Of a stretch of DNA of 64,000 nt, positions 9,541-18,516 are shown in pieces. Source of the stretch: Bradyrhizobium sp. BRP22 (GTDB taxonomy: Bacteria; Pseudomonadota; Alphaproteobacteria; Rhizobiales; Xanthobacteraceae); assembly GCF_020194175.1 (NCBI RefSeq), contig NZ_JADYVX010000001.1:248001-312000 (forward strand), in the 5' to 3' direction. Positions within the stretch are counted from its first letter, which is position 1, and the number at the start of each line of letters is the position of its first letter. The notes under the pieces are model-generated. The model saw only the letters and a list, made by a program, of their open reading frames with translations. It ran no database searches and was not told the DNA's origin. Made by a program: the position numbers and the translations under genes.

Positions 9541-10608
9541 ATGAGCCAGATGACTGAACCCGTTGACATGCTTGCCCCCGTCGAGGACGTCGGCGGCGCC
9601 GCGCAGCCGCTGCTTCAGGTGAAGGGCCTGACCAAGCACTTCCCGGTACGCGGCGAGCTGTTCGGCAAGCGCAAGACCGTGCGCGCAGTCGACAACGTCT
9701 CCTTCGCGATCGCCAAGGGCGAGACCGTCGGCATTGTCGGTGAGTCCGGCTGCGGCAAGTCGACCACCGCGCGGCTCCTGATGCACCTGATGAAGCGCGA
9801 CACAGGCGACATCATCTATGACGGCATGCAGGTCGGCCGCGCGTTGTCGCTGCGCGAATTGCGCCGGGGCATGCAGATGGTGTTCCAGGACAGCTACGCC
9901 TCGCTCAATCCGCGCCTCACCATCGAGGAATCCATCGCCTTCGGCCCGAAGGTGCACGGCATGGCAGATAGCGCCGCACGCACGCTGGCGCGCGAGCTGC
10001 TCGGCAAGGTGGGTCTGCGGCCGGAAAACTTCGCCAACCGCTATCCGCATGAGATCTCCGGCGGCCAGCGCCAGCGCGTCAATATCGCGCGTGCGCTGGC
10101 GTTGTCGCCGCGGCTCGTGATCCTCGATGAGGCTGTGTCGGCGCTCGACAAATCGGTCGAGGCGCAGGTGCTCAACCTGCTCGCGGACTTGAAGCGCGAA
10201 TTCGGGCTGACCTATCTCTTCATCAGCCACGACCTCAACGTCGTCCGCTACATCTCCGACCGCGTGCTGGTGATGTATCTCGGCGAAGTCGTCGAGCTCG
10301 GCCCGGTCGACAAGGTCTGGGACGAGCCTGCGCATCCCTATACGCGCGCGCTGCTGGCGGCGATGCCGTCCTCCGATCCGGACAAGCGCACCGAGGTGCC
10401 GCCGATCTCGGGCGATCCGCCGAACCCGATCGATCCGCCGCCGGGCTGCCGGTTTCACACCCGCTGCCCGTTTGCGGAGCCGCTCTGCGCAAAAGCCACT
10501 CCACAACTGACCACGCTCGATAGTACGGGTCATCAGGCGGCGTGCTACATGGCCATCCCAGGCTCGGGGCACAGCCGCGCACCGGCAAGGGAGGAAAAGG
10601 CGGCATGA
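9541..10608 (+). CDS. ABC transporter ATPase, DppF/OppF type
   Basis: A 355-residue ATPase. Walker [11 protein letters not shown] (~residues 66-75), Q-loop [14 protein letters not shown], signature SGGQRQR (~176), Walker [13 protein letters not shown] (DEA where most relatives have DEP) and H-loop ISHDLN are all present. The C-terminal [14 protein letters not shown] is the Cys-containing oligopeptide-ABC tail. Its stop overlaps the next start by ATGA. It would work with the second ATPase (12208), which is separated from it by an AtzG-like gene and an amidase gene. Confidence 0.95.
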   Translation: MSQMTEPVDMLAPVEDVGGAAQPLLQVKGLTKHFPVRGELFGKRKTVRAVDNVSFAIAKGETVGIVGESGCGKSTTARLLMHLMKRDTGDIIYDGMQVGRALSLRELRRGMQMVFQDSYASLNPRLTIEESIAFGPKVHGMADSAARTLARELLGKVGLRPENFANRYPHEISGGQRQRVNIARALALSPRLVILDEAVSALDKSVEAQVLNLLADLKREFGLTYLFISHDLNVVRYISDRVLVMYLGEVVELGPVDKVWDEPAHPYTRALLAAMPSSDPDKRTEVPPISGDPPNPIDPPPGCRFHTRCPFAEPLCAKATPQLTTLDSTGHQAACYMAIPGSGHSRAPAREEKAA

Positions 10609-10802
10609 CGAAACCCAGTCCAAAGGAAGCGCTGGCGATGGCCGACGTCGCAGGCGTGCCCATCGACGGCGAAATCGCCGCGCGCATTTCCAATTCGATC
10701 AGCCCGGCCTTCACAGGCTTTGCGCCAGTCGCCGGCACGCTGCCGTTCGATCTCGAGCCTGCGAGCTTCCTGCTGGCGCAGACCGCGAAGGTGTCGAAAT
10801 GA
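10605..10802 (+). CDS. AtzG-like small protein (DUF4089 type), likely partner of the downstream amidase
   Basis: A 65-residue protein. The start at 10605 overlaps the ATPase stop (ATGA), and its own stop overlaps the amidase start (ATGA), so the three are translationally linked. It has the helical pattern VAGVPIDGEIAARI...PFDLEPASFLLA seen in AtzG/DUF4089 proteins. AtzG binds and stabilises the amidase AtzE, much as GatC does for GatA. That this one does the same here is inferred from length, pattern and position directly before an amidase gene. Overall similarity is short, so the family call needs a profile search. Confidence 0.72.
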   Translation: MTKPSPKEALAMADVAGVPIDGEIAARISNSISPAFTGFAPVAGTLPFDLEPASFLLAQTAKVSK

Positions 10803-12211
10803 GCAGCGAACTTGCCTTGATGTCGCTGACGGCGGTTGCGCAAGCGATCGCCGAGAAGAAAGTTTCCTCGCACGAAGTGACGCGAGCCTTGCTGCACCGC
10901 ATCGCGGAGTGGCAGCCCAAGCTCAACGCCTTCATGGCAATCGAATCCGAGCAGGCGCTTGCCGCCGCTGATGAAGCCGATGCGGAACTCGCGAAGGGCA
11001 GGAGCCGCGGCGTCCTGCACGGCGTGCCGCTCGCGCACAAGGACATGTATTACGAGGCCGGCAAGGTCGTGACCTGCGGCTCGCTGATCCGCCGCGACTT
11101 CGTTGCCAAGACCACCGCGACCGCGCTGCAGCGGCTGAAGGATGCCGGCTCGATCCGGCTCGGCTCGTTGCAGATGGTCGAGTTCGCCTACGGCCCGACC
11201 GGGCATAACGTGCATTATGGGCCGGTCCGCAACCCCTGGAATGTCTATCACATCACCGGCGGCTCGTCATCCGGCTCCGGCTCGGCGGTGGCCGCACGCT
11301 TGACCTCTGCGGCGCTCGGATCGGATACCGGCGGCTCGGTCCGGATGCCCGCGCATTTCTGCGGCGTCACCGGGCTCAAGACGACCGTCGGCCGCGTCAG
11401 CCGGGCCGGCGCAATGCCGCTGTCGCAATCGCTCGACACCGTCGGACCACTGGCGCAGACCGCCGGAGATTGCGCGCTGCTGCTCGGCTTGATGGCCGGT
11501 GCGGACCCCGAGGACCCGACCGCTTCGACGTTGCCGGTGCCGGATTATCTGGAAGCCACCAAAGGCTCGCTGAAAGGTCTCAAGATCGGCGTGCCCACCG
11601 CCTTCTATGTCGACGACCTCGATTCCGAGGTGGCGCGCATTCTCGATGAGACCATCGCCGTCCTCAAGCGCGAGGGCGCCGAGATCGTCAAGGTCGAACT
11701 GCCCGACCAGCGGCAGCTCAGCTCGGCGTCCCAGATCGTGCTCGCCGCAGAGGCGGCCGCCTTCCACAAGCGTTGGATGATCGAGCGTCCGCAGGACTAC
11801 GGCCCGCAGGTCTTGATGCGGCTGCAGAACGGGCTCGCAGTTCCCGCCGTCAGCTATCTCGAGGCGATGCGCTGGCGCGGTCCGGCGCTTGCCGCCTACA
11901 ATGCCGCGGTCAGCGGCGTGGACGCGGTGATCGCGCCGGCAGCGCCGGTGCCTGCGCCGACCATCGCCGAGAGCGACGTCGGCAACGGCCCGGGCGCCGA
12001 AGCGGTGATCCAGCGGCTGACGCGCTTCACCCGCCCGGTCAACTATCTCGGCGTGCCGTCGCTGGTGGTTCCCTCCGGGTTCACCCGCGCAGGGCTGCCG
12101 GTCGGCATGCAATTGATCGGCCGCTCGTTCGAGGAAGCCACGCTGCTCCGCATCGGCGCGGGGTTCCAGCGGGCCACCGATTTCCACGCGAAGGTGCCGA
12201 AGCTCGCATGA
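10799..12211 (+). CDS. Amidase signature family protein, AtzE-like
   Basis: A 470-residue cytoplasmic amidohydrolase with the complete Ser-cisSer-Lys triad: Lys81 in GVPLAHKDM, cis-Ser in GGSSSGSGSA (~156) and the nucleophile in SDTGGSVRMP (~180). It overlaps both the AtzG-like gene upstream and the second ATPase gene downstream by ATGA, so it belongs to the importer operon. The natural reading is that the importer brings in an amide-containing solute that this enzyme hydrolyses. AtzE acts on 1-carboxybiuret, but no other cyanuric-acid gene is seen here, so the substrate remains open. Confidence 0.9.
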   Translation: MSSELALMSLTAVAQAIAEKKVSSHEVTRALLHRIAEWQPKLNAFMAIESEQALAAADEADAELAKGRSRGVLHGVPLAHKDMYYEAGKVVTCGSLIRRDFVAKTTATALQRLKDAGSIRLGSLQMVEFAYGPTGHNVHYGPVRNPWNVYHITGGSSSGSGSAVAARLTSAALGSDTGGSVRMPAHFCGVTGLKTTVGRVSRAGAMPLSQSLDTVGPLAQTAGDCALLLGLMAGADPEDPTASTLPVPDYLEATKGSLKGLKIGVPTAFYVDDLDSEVARILDETIAVLKREGAEIVKVELPDQRQLSSASQIVLAAEAAAFHKRWMIERPQDYGPQVLMRLQNGLAVPAVSYLEAMRWRGPALAAYNAAVSGVDAVIAPAAPVPAPTIAESDVGNGPGAEAVIQRLTRFTRPVNYLGVPSLVVPSGFTRAGLPVGMQLIGRSFEEATLLRIGAGFQRATDFHAKVPKLA

Positions 12212-13185
12212 CCAATCTTGTCGAAGTCCGAGATCTCAACATCCGCTTCACCGGCGAACGCACGGTGCACGCCGTCAATGATCTGAGCCTCTCGCTCGGC
12301 GAGGGCGAGGTGCTCGGCCTGCTCGGCGAATCCGGTTCCGGCAAGAGCGTCACGCTGCGCGCGCTGATGCGGCTGTTGCCGAAGAAGCGGACGCTGATCT
12401 CGGGCAGCGTCAAGGTATTGGGACAGGACGTGCTGGCGATGGACGACGAGGCGCTGTCGAATTTTCGCGGACAGACCGTCTCGATGATCTTCCAGGAGCC
12501 GGCGCTGGCGCTCGACCCGGTCTACACCATCGGCCGCCAGATCGCGGAAACGGTGATGCGCCACGAGGGCAAGGGCGAGCGCGACGCAATGGCGCGCGCG
12601 CTCGAGATGCTGGAGGTGGTGCGCATTCCCTCCGCCAAACGCCGGCTCGACTCCTATCCGCACGAAATGTCGGGCGGCATGCGCCAGCGCGCGATGATCG
12701 CGCTGGCGCTTGCCTGCAAGCCGAAAATCCTGCTCGCGGACGAGCCGACCACGGCACTCGATGCCACGGTCCAGATCCAGATCCTGCTGCTGCTGCGCGA
12801 GTTGCAGCGCGAGTTCGGTATGTCCGTGATCTTCGTGACCCACGACATTGGCGTCGCGATCGAAATCTGCGACCGCGTCGCGGTCATGTATGCCGGCCAG
12901 ATCGTCGAGCAGGGCAGTCTCCGTGGCATCGTGCGTGCCCCGGTCCACCCCTACGCGAAGGGATTGCTGGCCTCGACCATCCATGGCGCCAAGCGCGGCG
13001 AGCGGCTCGAGACGATCCCGGGCACGCCGCCCTCGCTGGATCGTGCGCCGACCAGTTGCTCCTTCGCGCCGCGCTGCAGCCTGGCGCAGCCGCGCTGCAG
13101 CGAACACTTGCCGCCGGCCGTGCAGGTGGCGCCGGACCGCATCGCCCGGTGCGTCCTGGCCGAGCCGGCTGTTGCCGCCACGTAA
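12208..13185 (+). CDS. ABC transporter ATPase, DppD/OppD type
   Basis: A 325-residue ATPase. The ATG at 12208 overlaps the amidase stop; the frame is open upstream only as a shadow of the amidase gene. Walker [12 protein letters not shown]-loop [13 protein letters not shown], signature SGGMRQR, Walker [13 protein letters not shown] and H-loop VTHDIG are present. The C-terminal tail has a run of cysteines ([19 protein letters not shown]). It is the last gene of the operon and pairs with the ATPase at 9541. Confidence 0.95.
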   Translation: MTNLVEVRDLNIRFTGERTVHAVNDLSLSLGEGEVLGLLGESGSGKSVTLRALMRLLPKKRTLISGSVKVLGQDVLAMDDEALSNFRGQTVSMIFQEPALALDPVYTIGRQIAETVMRHEGKGERDAMARALEMLEVVRIPSAKRRLDSYPHEMSGGMRQRAMIALALACKPKILLADEPTTALDATVQIQILLLLRELQREFGMSVIFVTHDIGVAIEICDRVAVMYAGQIVEQGSLRGIVRAPVHPYAKGLLASTIHGAKRGERLETIPGTPPSLDRAPTSCSFAPRCSLAQPRCSEHLPPAVQVAPDRIARCVLAEPAVAAT

Positions 13186-13239
13186 CACCGCCGGCGCCGT
13201 CACCTCGGCGTCAGGAAAACTTCGCCAGATTCCCGTATC

Positions 13240-13327
13240 GTAGCCCGGGTGGAGCGGAACGCGTAACCCGGGACACCTGCATCAGCGTCTAACGGCCCCA
13301 GGTTACGCTGGCGCTCCACCGGGCTAC
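13240..13327. repeat. Inverted repeat with GTAGCCCGGGTGGAGCG arms
   Basis: The left arm GTAGCCCGGGTGGAGCG at 13240 is mirrored by CGCTCCACCGGGCTAC ending at 13327, with inner GCGTAACC/GGTTACGC arms. It is a long imperfect hairpin in the 320-bp gap between the importer operon and the type I secretion genes. No T-tract follows, so it is not called a terminator. The rest of the gap (13328-13504) shows no gene. Confidence 0.8.
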
Positions 13328-13504
13328 GAAGTTCGGCCGGGGCGGTCGCCGTCGTTAACTTTCTGGACTTGCCGGTTGCCTGTGCGGAACGGCGACGAGG
13401 TTAACGCAACCTCATGAATGTTGCGGCGTCACAAATGGACGCTGGCCGCAAACAACGGTAAAACTGAACTGATTACGTAACCCTTTTTGCAGAGATCAGA
13501 ATTG

Positions 13505-15250
13505 ATGGCAGCCGCTCCCGGCGTCCGGCGTTCCGAACTCGGCGATGCGCTGCGCGCCTGCCGGGCCGCGTTCATCGGCGTCGGCCTGATGAGCTGCGTG
13601 ATCAACGTTCTCTATCTGACCGGCTCCATCTTCATGCTGGAGGTCTACGACCGCGTGCTGCCGAGCCGCAGCGTGCCGACCCTGGTCGGCCTGGTCGTGC
13701 TCGCCGCCGGCCTTTACATCGCGCAGGGCGTGCTTGATCTCCTGCGCGGGCGGATCCTGGGGCGGATCGGGACCTCGCTGGACGAGGCGATCAATGCGCG
13801 CGTGTTCGAGACCATCGTGCGCCTGCCGCTCGTGATGGGCAATCGCACCGAGGGGCTGCAGCCGCTGCGCGATCTGGACAATGTCAGGTCGTTCCTCGGC
13901 AGCCAGGGGCCGGGCGCGTTCTTCGACCTGCCGTGGCTGCCGCTCTATATGGCGATCTGCTTCGCCTTCCACTGGCTGCTTGGCGTCACCGCACTGGCCG
14001 GCGCGATCGTCCTGATCGTGCTGACGCTGATCACCGAATTCATGTCGCGCAGCCCCGCCAAGGAGGCGATGACGCTCGCCGCCCGTCGAAATGATCTTGC
14101 AGCGGCTAGCCGCCGCAATGCCGAAGTGCTGGTGGCGATGGGGATGTCCGGGCGACTGAGGCGGCGCTGGAGCGAGGCCAACGAGAATTATCTCGCGGGC
14201 AACCAGCGCGCGAGCGACGTCGCCGGCGGGCTCGGCGCGGTCGCCAAGGTGCTGCGCATGATGTTGCAGTCCGCGGTGCTCGCGGTCGGTGCCTATCTGG
14301 TGATCCACCAGGAGGCGACCGGCGGCATCATCATCGCGGGTTCGATCCTGAGCGCCCGCGCGCTGGCGCCGGTCGATCTCGCGATCGCGCACTGGAAAGG
14401 ATTTGTCGCGGCGCGGCAGAGCTGGCAACGTCTCAACCGGCTCTTGCAGCAGATGCCGCAGGCCGAAACTCAGACGTTGCTGCAGGCGCCGACCAGGCGG
14501 CTGTCGGTCGAGGCCGTCGCGCTCGCGCCGCCCGGCGAGCAGCGGGTGATCGTGCAGGAGGTGACGTTTGCGCTCGAAGCCGGCAGCGGCGTCGGCATCA
14601 TCGGTCCCAGCGGTTCAGGCAAATCGTCGCTGGTGCGCGCGCTGGTCGGCGTCTGGATGCCGTTCCGCGGCAAGGTGCGGCTCGACGGTGCCGCGCTCGA
14701 CCAATGGTCGCCTGACGTGCTCGGCCGCCACATTGGCTATCTGCCGCAGGACGTCGAACTGTTTGCGGGCTCTGTGGCGCAGAATATCTCCCGTTTCGAT
14801 GCGGAAGCGAAGTCGGACGATATCATCGCCGCCGCCAAAGAGGCCGGCGTGCACGACACGATCATCAAGATGCGCGAGGGTTACGACACCCAGGTCGGCG
14901 AGCAGGGCACAGCGCTGTCGGCCGGCCAGGCGCAGCGGATCGCGCTGGCGCGCGCGCTCTATGGCAATCCGTTCCTGATCGTGCTGGACGAGCCGAACTC
15001 CAATCTCGACAGCGAGGGCGACGAGGCGCTGACGCGAGCGGTGCGCTCGGTGCGCCAGCGCGGCGCGATCGTCGTCGTGGTGGCGCACCGGCCGATCGGG
15101 ATCGAGGGCGTCGACCACATCCTGGTGCTGAAGGATGGCCGCATGCAGACCTTTGGGCCGAAGGAAACCGTGCTGGCGCAGGTGCTGCAGCCGCGCGTCG
15201 CCCCGACGCCGCCGGTCAAGATCGTCTCCGAGGCGGGAGCCAAATCATGA
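13505..15250 (+). CDS. Type I secretion ABC transporter/permease, PrtD type
   Basis: A 581-residue inner-membrane exporter with an N-terminal six-helix domain (~20-300) and a C-terminal ATPase. Walker A is GPSGSGKSS, Q-loop YLPQDVELF, signature LSAGQAQRIALARAL, Walker B LIVLDEPNSNLD and H-loop VVVVAHRP. There is no N-terminal C39 peptidase domain, which fits the PrtD group that exports C-terminal-signal proteins such as RTX proteases. The ATG at 13505 is preferred; a TTG at 13487 in frame would add six residues. Its stop overlaps the fusion-protein start by four bases. No TolC-type gene is in the window. Confidence 0.93.
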   Translation: MAAAPGVRRSELGDALRACRAAFIGVGLMSCVINVLYLTGSIFMLEVYDRVLPSRSVPTLVGLVVLAAGLYIAQGVLDLLRGRILGRIGTSLDEAINARVFETIVRLPLVMGNRTEGLQPLRDLDNVRSFLGSQGPGAFFDLPWLPLYMAICFAFHWLLGVTALAGAIVLIVLTLITEFMSRSPAKEAMTLAARRNDLAAASRRNAEVLVAMGMSGRLRRRWSEANENYLAGNQRASDVAGGLGAVAKVLRMMLQSAVLAVGAYLVIHQEATGGIIIAGSILSARALAPVDLAIAHWKGFVAARQSWQRLNRLLQQMPQAETQTLLQAPTRRLSVEAVALAPPGEQRVIVQEVTFALEAGSGVGIIGPSGSGKSSLVRALVGVWMPFRGKVRLDGAALDQWSPDVLGRHIGYLPQDVELFAGSVAQNISRFDAEAKSDDIIAAAKEAGVHDTIIKMREGYDTQVGEQGTALSAGQAQRIALARALYGNPFLIVLDEPNSNLDSEGDEALTRAVRSVRQRGAIVVVVAHRPIGIEGVDHILVLKDGRMQTFGPKETVLAQVLQPRVAPTPPVKIVSEAGAKS

Positions 15251-16554
15251 GCGAGGAATGGCGCGGGGCGCAGCGCTCGATCCGGCTGCATCTGATCATC
15301 GGTCTTGTGGTGGTGCTGGTGGTGGCCGGCGGCTTCGGCGGCTGGGCCTCCACCGTGCCGATCTCGGGCGCCCTGATTGCGCCGGGGTCGGTGGTGGTCG
15401 ATTCCAACGTCAAGAAGGTGCAGCACCCGACCGGCGGCGTGGTCGGCGAGGTACGCGTGCGCGATGGCGACCTCGTCAAGACCGGCGATATCGTGGTGCG
15501 GCTGGATGAGACGGTCGTGAAGGCGAGCCTTGCGATCGTGGTCAAGACGCTCAACGGGCTCAACGCGCGCGCCGCGCGTCTGGAGGCCGAGCAGCAGGGC
15601 CGCGACAAGATCGCGTTTCCGAAGGCCCTGACCGACCGGGCCGACGATCCCGACGTCCGCGACATCCTGGCGAGCGAAACCAAGCTGTTCGAGGTCCGCG
15701 TCAACGGCCGCACCGGCCAGAAGGCGCAATTGCGCGAGCGCGTCACCCAGCTCAACGAGGAGATCGCCGGCCTCAGAGCGCAGGAGGTCGCCAAGGACAA
15801 GGAGATCGAGCTGGTGCAGAAAGAGCTGGTCGGCGTCCGTCAGCTCTTTGACCAGCATCTGGTGCAGCTCACACGGCTGACCACCCTCGAGCGCGACGCT
15901 GCGCGGCTGGCCGGCGAGCGCGCGCAATACATCGCCGCCCGCGCGCAGGCCAAGGGCAAGATCACCGAGACCGAGCTGCAGATCATCCAGGTCGACAAGG
16001 ACATGCTGTCCGAGGTCTCCAAGGATCTCCGCGAGACCAACGACAAGATCGGCGAGTTCGTCGAGCGCAAGGTGACGGCCGAAGACCAGCTTCGCCGCAT
16101 CGACATCCGCGCGCCGCAGGACGGCATGGTGCTGCAGTCGACGGTGCATACCGTCGGCGGGGTGATCACGGCGGGCGACGCCATCATGATGATCGTGCCG
16201 CAGGCCGACGATCTCTCGGTGGAAGCCAAGGTCAATCCGCAGGATATCGACAAGCTGCAGATCGGCCAGAAGACGCTGCTGCGCCTGTCCGCCTTCAACC
16301 AGCGCACCACGCCGGAGATCAGCGGCGTCGTCACCCGCGTGTCGGCCGACGTCACCGCCGACCAGCGCACCGGACAGAGCTTCTACACCATCCGCGTCTC
16401 GATGCCGCCGGACGAGGTCAAGCGGCTCGGCGACGTCAAGATCATTCCGGGCATGCCGGTCGAGGCGTTCGTCCAGACCGGCGACCGCACCATGATGTCC
16501 TATCTGATGAAGCCCCTGAGCGACCAGTTCATGCGCTCGTTCCGGGAGAAGTGA
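15247..16554 (+). CDS. Type I secretion membrane-fusion protein, HlyD/PrtE type
   Basis: A 435-residue periplasmic adaptor: a short cytoplasmic N-terminus, one membrane helix (LIIGLVVVLVVAGGFGGWAS), a lipoyl-like half-motif (KKVQHPTGGVVGEVRVRDGD), a long coiled coil (~100-290), the second lipoyl half (DIRAPQDGMVLQSTVHTVGGVI) and the C-terminal beta domain with the family signature region (GMPVEAFVQTGDRTMMSYLMKPL). It would join the exporter at 13505 to an outer-membrane channel encoded elsewhere. Start overlaps the previous stop by ATGA. Confidence 0.94.
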   Translation: MSEEWRGAQRSIRLHLIIGLVVVLVVAGGFGGWASTVPISGALIAPGSVVVDSNVKKVQHPTGGVVGEVRVRDGDLVKTGDIVVRLDETVVKASLAIVVKTLNGLNARAARLEAEQQGRDKIAFPKALTDRADDPDVRDILASETKLFEVRVNGRTGQKAQLRERVTQLNEEIAGLRAQEVAKDKEIELVQKELVGVRQLFDQHLVQLTRLTTLERDAARLAGERAQYIAARAQAKGKITETELQIIQVDKDMLSEVSKDLRETNDKIGEFVERKVTAEDQLRRIDIRAPQDGMVLQSTVHTVGGVITAGDAIMMIVPQADDLSVEAKVNPQDIDKLQIGQKTLLRLSAFNQRTTPEISGVVTRVSADVTADQRTGQSFYTIRVSMPPDEVKRLGDVKIIPGMPVEAFVQTGDRTMMSYLMKPLSDQFMRSFREK

Positions 16555-16570
16555 TCTTGTTGTGCAGTGG

Positions 16571-16710
16571 GGCCTCATCCTTCGAGACGCCGCTGCGCGG
16601 CTCCTCAGGATGAGGGGATAGGCCTGAACGACAGGACCGGCCTGCTCTTCATCAGGATGGGCCCCGCCCCTCATGGTGAGGAGCCGCGAAGCGGCGTCTC
16701 GAACCATGAG
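16571..16710. repeat. Intergenic repeat family D, copy 1
   Basis: Contains GGCCTCATCCTTCGAGACGC, GCGGCTCCTCAGGATGAGG, then CCTCATGGTGAGGAGCCGC and GCGGCGTCTCGAACCATGAGG. These form two nested inverted pairs. Other copies are at 42185-42290, 50981-51090 and 55551-55660. It lies between two convergent genes. Confidence 0.85.
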
Positions 16711-16738
16711 GCCACGGCTTCAGCCCGCGCGCGCCTCA

Positions 16739-17221
16739 TCACCGCGATAAATTCTCCAAAAGCAAATTCAGCGCCGCCTTCGCGAACGCCTGCATGTTCG
16801 CTTGCCGGTCGCTGCCGCCGGTCTCGAGCGCGATCACGGCTTCCACAGGCCCCGCCACCGCCATGCAGCTATGGCCCGCCGCGTCGCCATAGCGGTTCCC
16901 GGTGGGGCCCGCGGCGCCGGTTTCGGACAGGCCCCAGTCGGTTGCAAGGCGCGCGCGGATCTGGCTTGCGAGCAGCTTGGCGTAAGGTTCCGACGCGGAG
17001 CGGATGCCCTTCATCGTCTCATTGGGAATGTCCATCAGCACGCGCCGCGCATCGCGGGTGTAGATCACGCCGCCGCCGATGAAATAGGCGGACGCGCCGG
17101 GCACGGCGAGCAGTGCGGCCGAGATCAGGCCGCCGGTCGAGGATTCCGCCACTGCGATGGTCTGCTTCCGCTCGATCAGCCTGGCCGCAATGTTTTCCGC
17201 AATCGACACCAACTCGTTCAT
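16739..17221 (-). CDS. CinA C-terminal domain protein (PncC-type NMN amidohydrolase family)
   Basis: A 160-residue stand-alone CinA-C domain. The start at 17221 (MNELVSIAENIAARLIERK) gives the usual length; the upstream in-frame extension to 17383 has no family resemblance. Diagnostic segments are AVAESSTGGLISAALLAVPGAS (shown in part) near residue 28 and SETGAAGPTGNRYGDAAG near residue 100. Members deamidate nicotinamide mononucleotide in pyridine nucleotide salvage. Activity here is assumed from the conserved serine/threonine region only. It is divergent from the amidohydrolase at 17382 and apparently unrelated to it. Confidence 0.88.
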   Translation of the reverse strand: MNELVSIAENIAARLIERKQTIAVAESSTGGLISAALLAVPGASAYFIGGGVIYTRDARRVLMDIPNETMKGIRSASEPYAKLLASQIRARLATDWGLSETGAAGPTGNRYGDAAGHSCMAVAGPVEAVIALETGGSDRQANMQAFAKAALNLLLENLSR

Positions 17222-17381
17222 CGGCCGCCTCTCTTGTTGTTTGCCATGAAAATTCTCTGGGGCGTCCTGCCTTCCTAGCACACCAGTTCGGCTTCTGCCG
17301 AGTTGCGGGCTCAAGGCAGGCCTGCTTGAATGCCGATCAATCAATGGGCGCGGCGCGCACGCGCTCAAACGAGGAAACGTC

Positions 17382-18455
17382 ATGACGTCGCCGATCGCCG
17401 ACGGCGTGGATTGCGACCTGCATCCCGCCGTGCCTCATCTGACCAGCCTGTTGCCGTACATGAACGACTATTGGCGCGACCAGGTGACGACGCGCGGCAT
17501 GACGGATCTGCTGTCGCAATCCTATCCGGTCAATTCGCCGATCTCGGCGCGACCGGATTGGCGGCCGGCGCAGGGCAAGCCGGGCTCCAGTCTCGCCGAC
17601 ATGCAGCGCCAGGTGCTGGACAAGTTCGCGGTCGCCTACGGCATCTGCAATCCGCTCTATGGCGTGCAGATGGTGTTCAGCGAGGACATGGCTGATACGT
17701 TCTGCAGCGCGCTGAACGACTGGCTCGCCAGGGAGTGGCTGGACAAGGACGAGCGTCTGCGCGGCTCGATCGTGATCCCGGTGCAGAGCATCGAGAAATC
17801 CGTGAAGGAGATCGAGCGCTGTGCCAGGGATCCGCGCTTCGTGCAGGTGCTGATGCTCGTGATGGGCGACATGCCGCTCGGCAAACGGCACTACTGGCCG
17901 ATCTATGCCGCGGCGGAGCGTCTGGGCCTGCCGATCGGCGTGCACGCCGGCAGCGCCTATCACAATCCGCCGACCTCGGTCGGCTGGGGTTCCTATCACA
18001 TCGAGGATTATGTCGCGCAGGCCCAGGCGTTCCAGACGCAATTGACCAGCCTGATCGTCGAAGGCGTGTTTGCCCGCCATCCGAATCTCAAAATGGTGAT
18101 GCTCGAAAGCGGCTTCACCTGGCTGCCGCCGTTTCTCTGGCGCTTGCACAAGTTCTGGCGCGGCGTCCGCATGGAAACACCGTGGGTCGATCGCGCGCCA
18201 CTCGAGATTGTGCGCAGCAACATCCGCTTCTCGCTGCAGCCGGTCGATGCGCCGCCGGAGCCGGAGACGCTGAACCGATTGTTCGAGCATATGCAGTCGG
18301 ACGAATTGCTCCTATTCTCGACCGACTACCCGCACTGGCAATTCGACGGCGACGAGGTGCTGCCGAAAGGGATTCCACCCGAACTGGTCCGCAAGATCAT
18401 GATCGACAATCCGCTCGCGACCTATGGCCGCCTGAAGTTACCTGCGACGGCGTGA
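17382..18455 (+). CDS. Amidohydrolase-2 (ACMSD-like) family metal-dependent hydrolase or decarboxylase
   Basis: A 357-residue TIM-barrel protein. Metal-site segments are DCDLHP at the N-terminus (a D-x-L-H form), GVHAG (~195), HPNLKMVMLESG (~230) and the closing STDYPHW (~310). The family includes amino-carboxymuconate-semialdehyde decarboxylase, resorcylate decarboxylase and oxalomesaconate hydratase, so the reaction (decarboxylation, hydration or C-C hydrolysis) cannot be fixed from sequence. A paralogue follows at 18517 and a Rieske protein after that. The short gap to 18517 holds a dispersed repeat. Confidence 0.85.
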   Translation: MTSPIADGVDCDLHPAVPHLTSLLPYMNDYWRDQVTTRGMTDLLSQSYPVNSPISARPDWRPAQGKPGSSLADMQRQVLDKFAVAYGICNPLYGVQMVFSEDMADTFCSALNDWLAREWLDKDERLRGSIVIPVQSIEKSVKEIERCARDPRFVQVLMLVMGDMPLGKRHYWPIYAAAERLGLPIGVHAGSAYHNPPTSVGWGSYHIEDYVAQAQAFQTQLTSLIVEGVFARHPNLKMVMLESGFTWLPPFLWRLHKFWRGVRMETPWVDRAPLEIVRSNIRFSLQPVDAPPEPETLNRLFEHMQSDELLLFSTDYPHWQFDGDEVLPKGIPPELVRKIMIDNPLATYGRLKLPATA

Positions 18456-18497
18456 TCCAGAAAAGTGGCGTCCGGTTTTCGGACAAGATCATGCCCA
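18452..18497. repeat. Dispersed repeat with TCCGGTTTTCGGACAAGATC core
   Basis: The segment reading GATCCAGAAAAGTGGCGTCC followed by GGTTTTCGGACAAGATCATG resembles a short intergenic element I recall as common in rhizobial genomes. It fills the gap between the two amidohydrolase genes. Only one copy is present in the window, so the call rests on recollection of the family. Confidence 0.55.
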
Positions 18498-18516
18498 AGT
18501 GAGAGGAGACGACGCC

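Noticed and set aside
8524..10623. 699-codon minus-strand frame opposite dppC- and dppF-type genes
   Set aside because: Low-complexity His/Arg/Asp composition and antisense to two well-supported genes.
14959..16707. 582-codon minus-strand frame opposite the type I secretion genes
   Set aside because: Mirror of the HlyD-type and ABC exporter coding sequence; no family resemblance.
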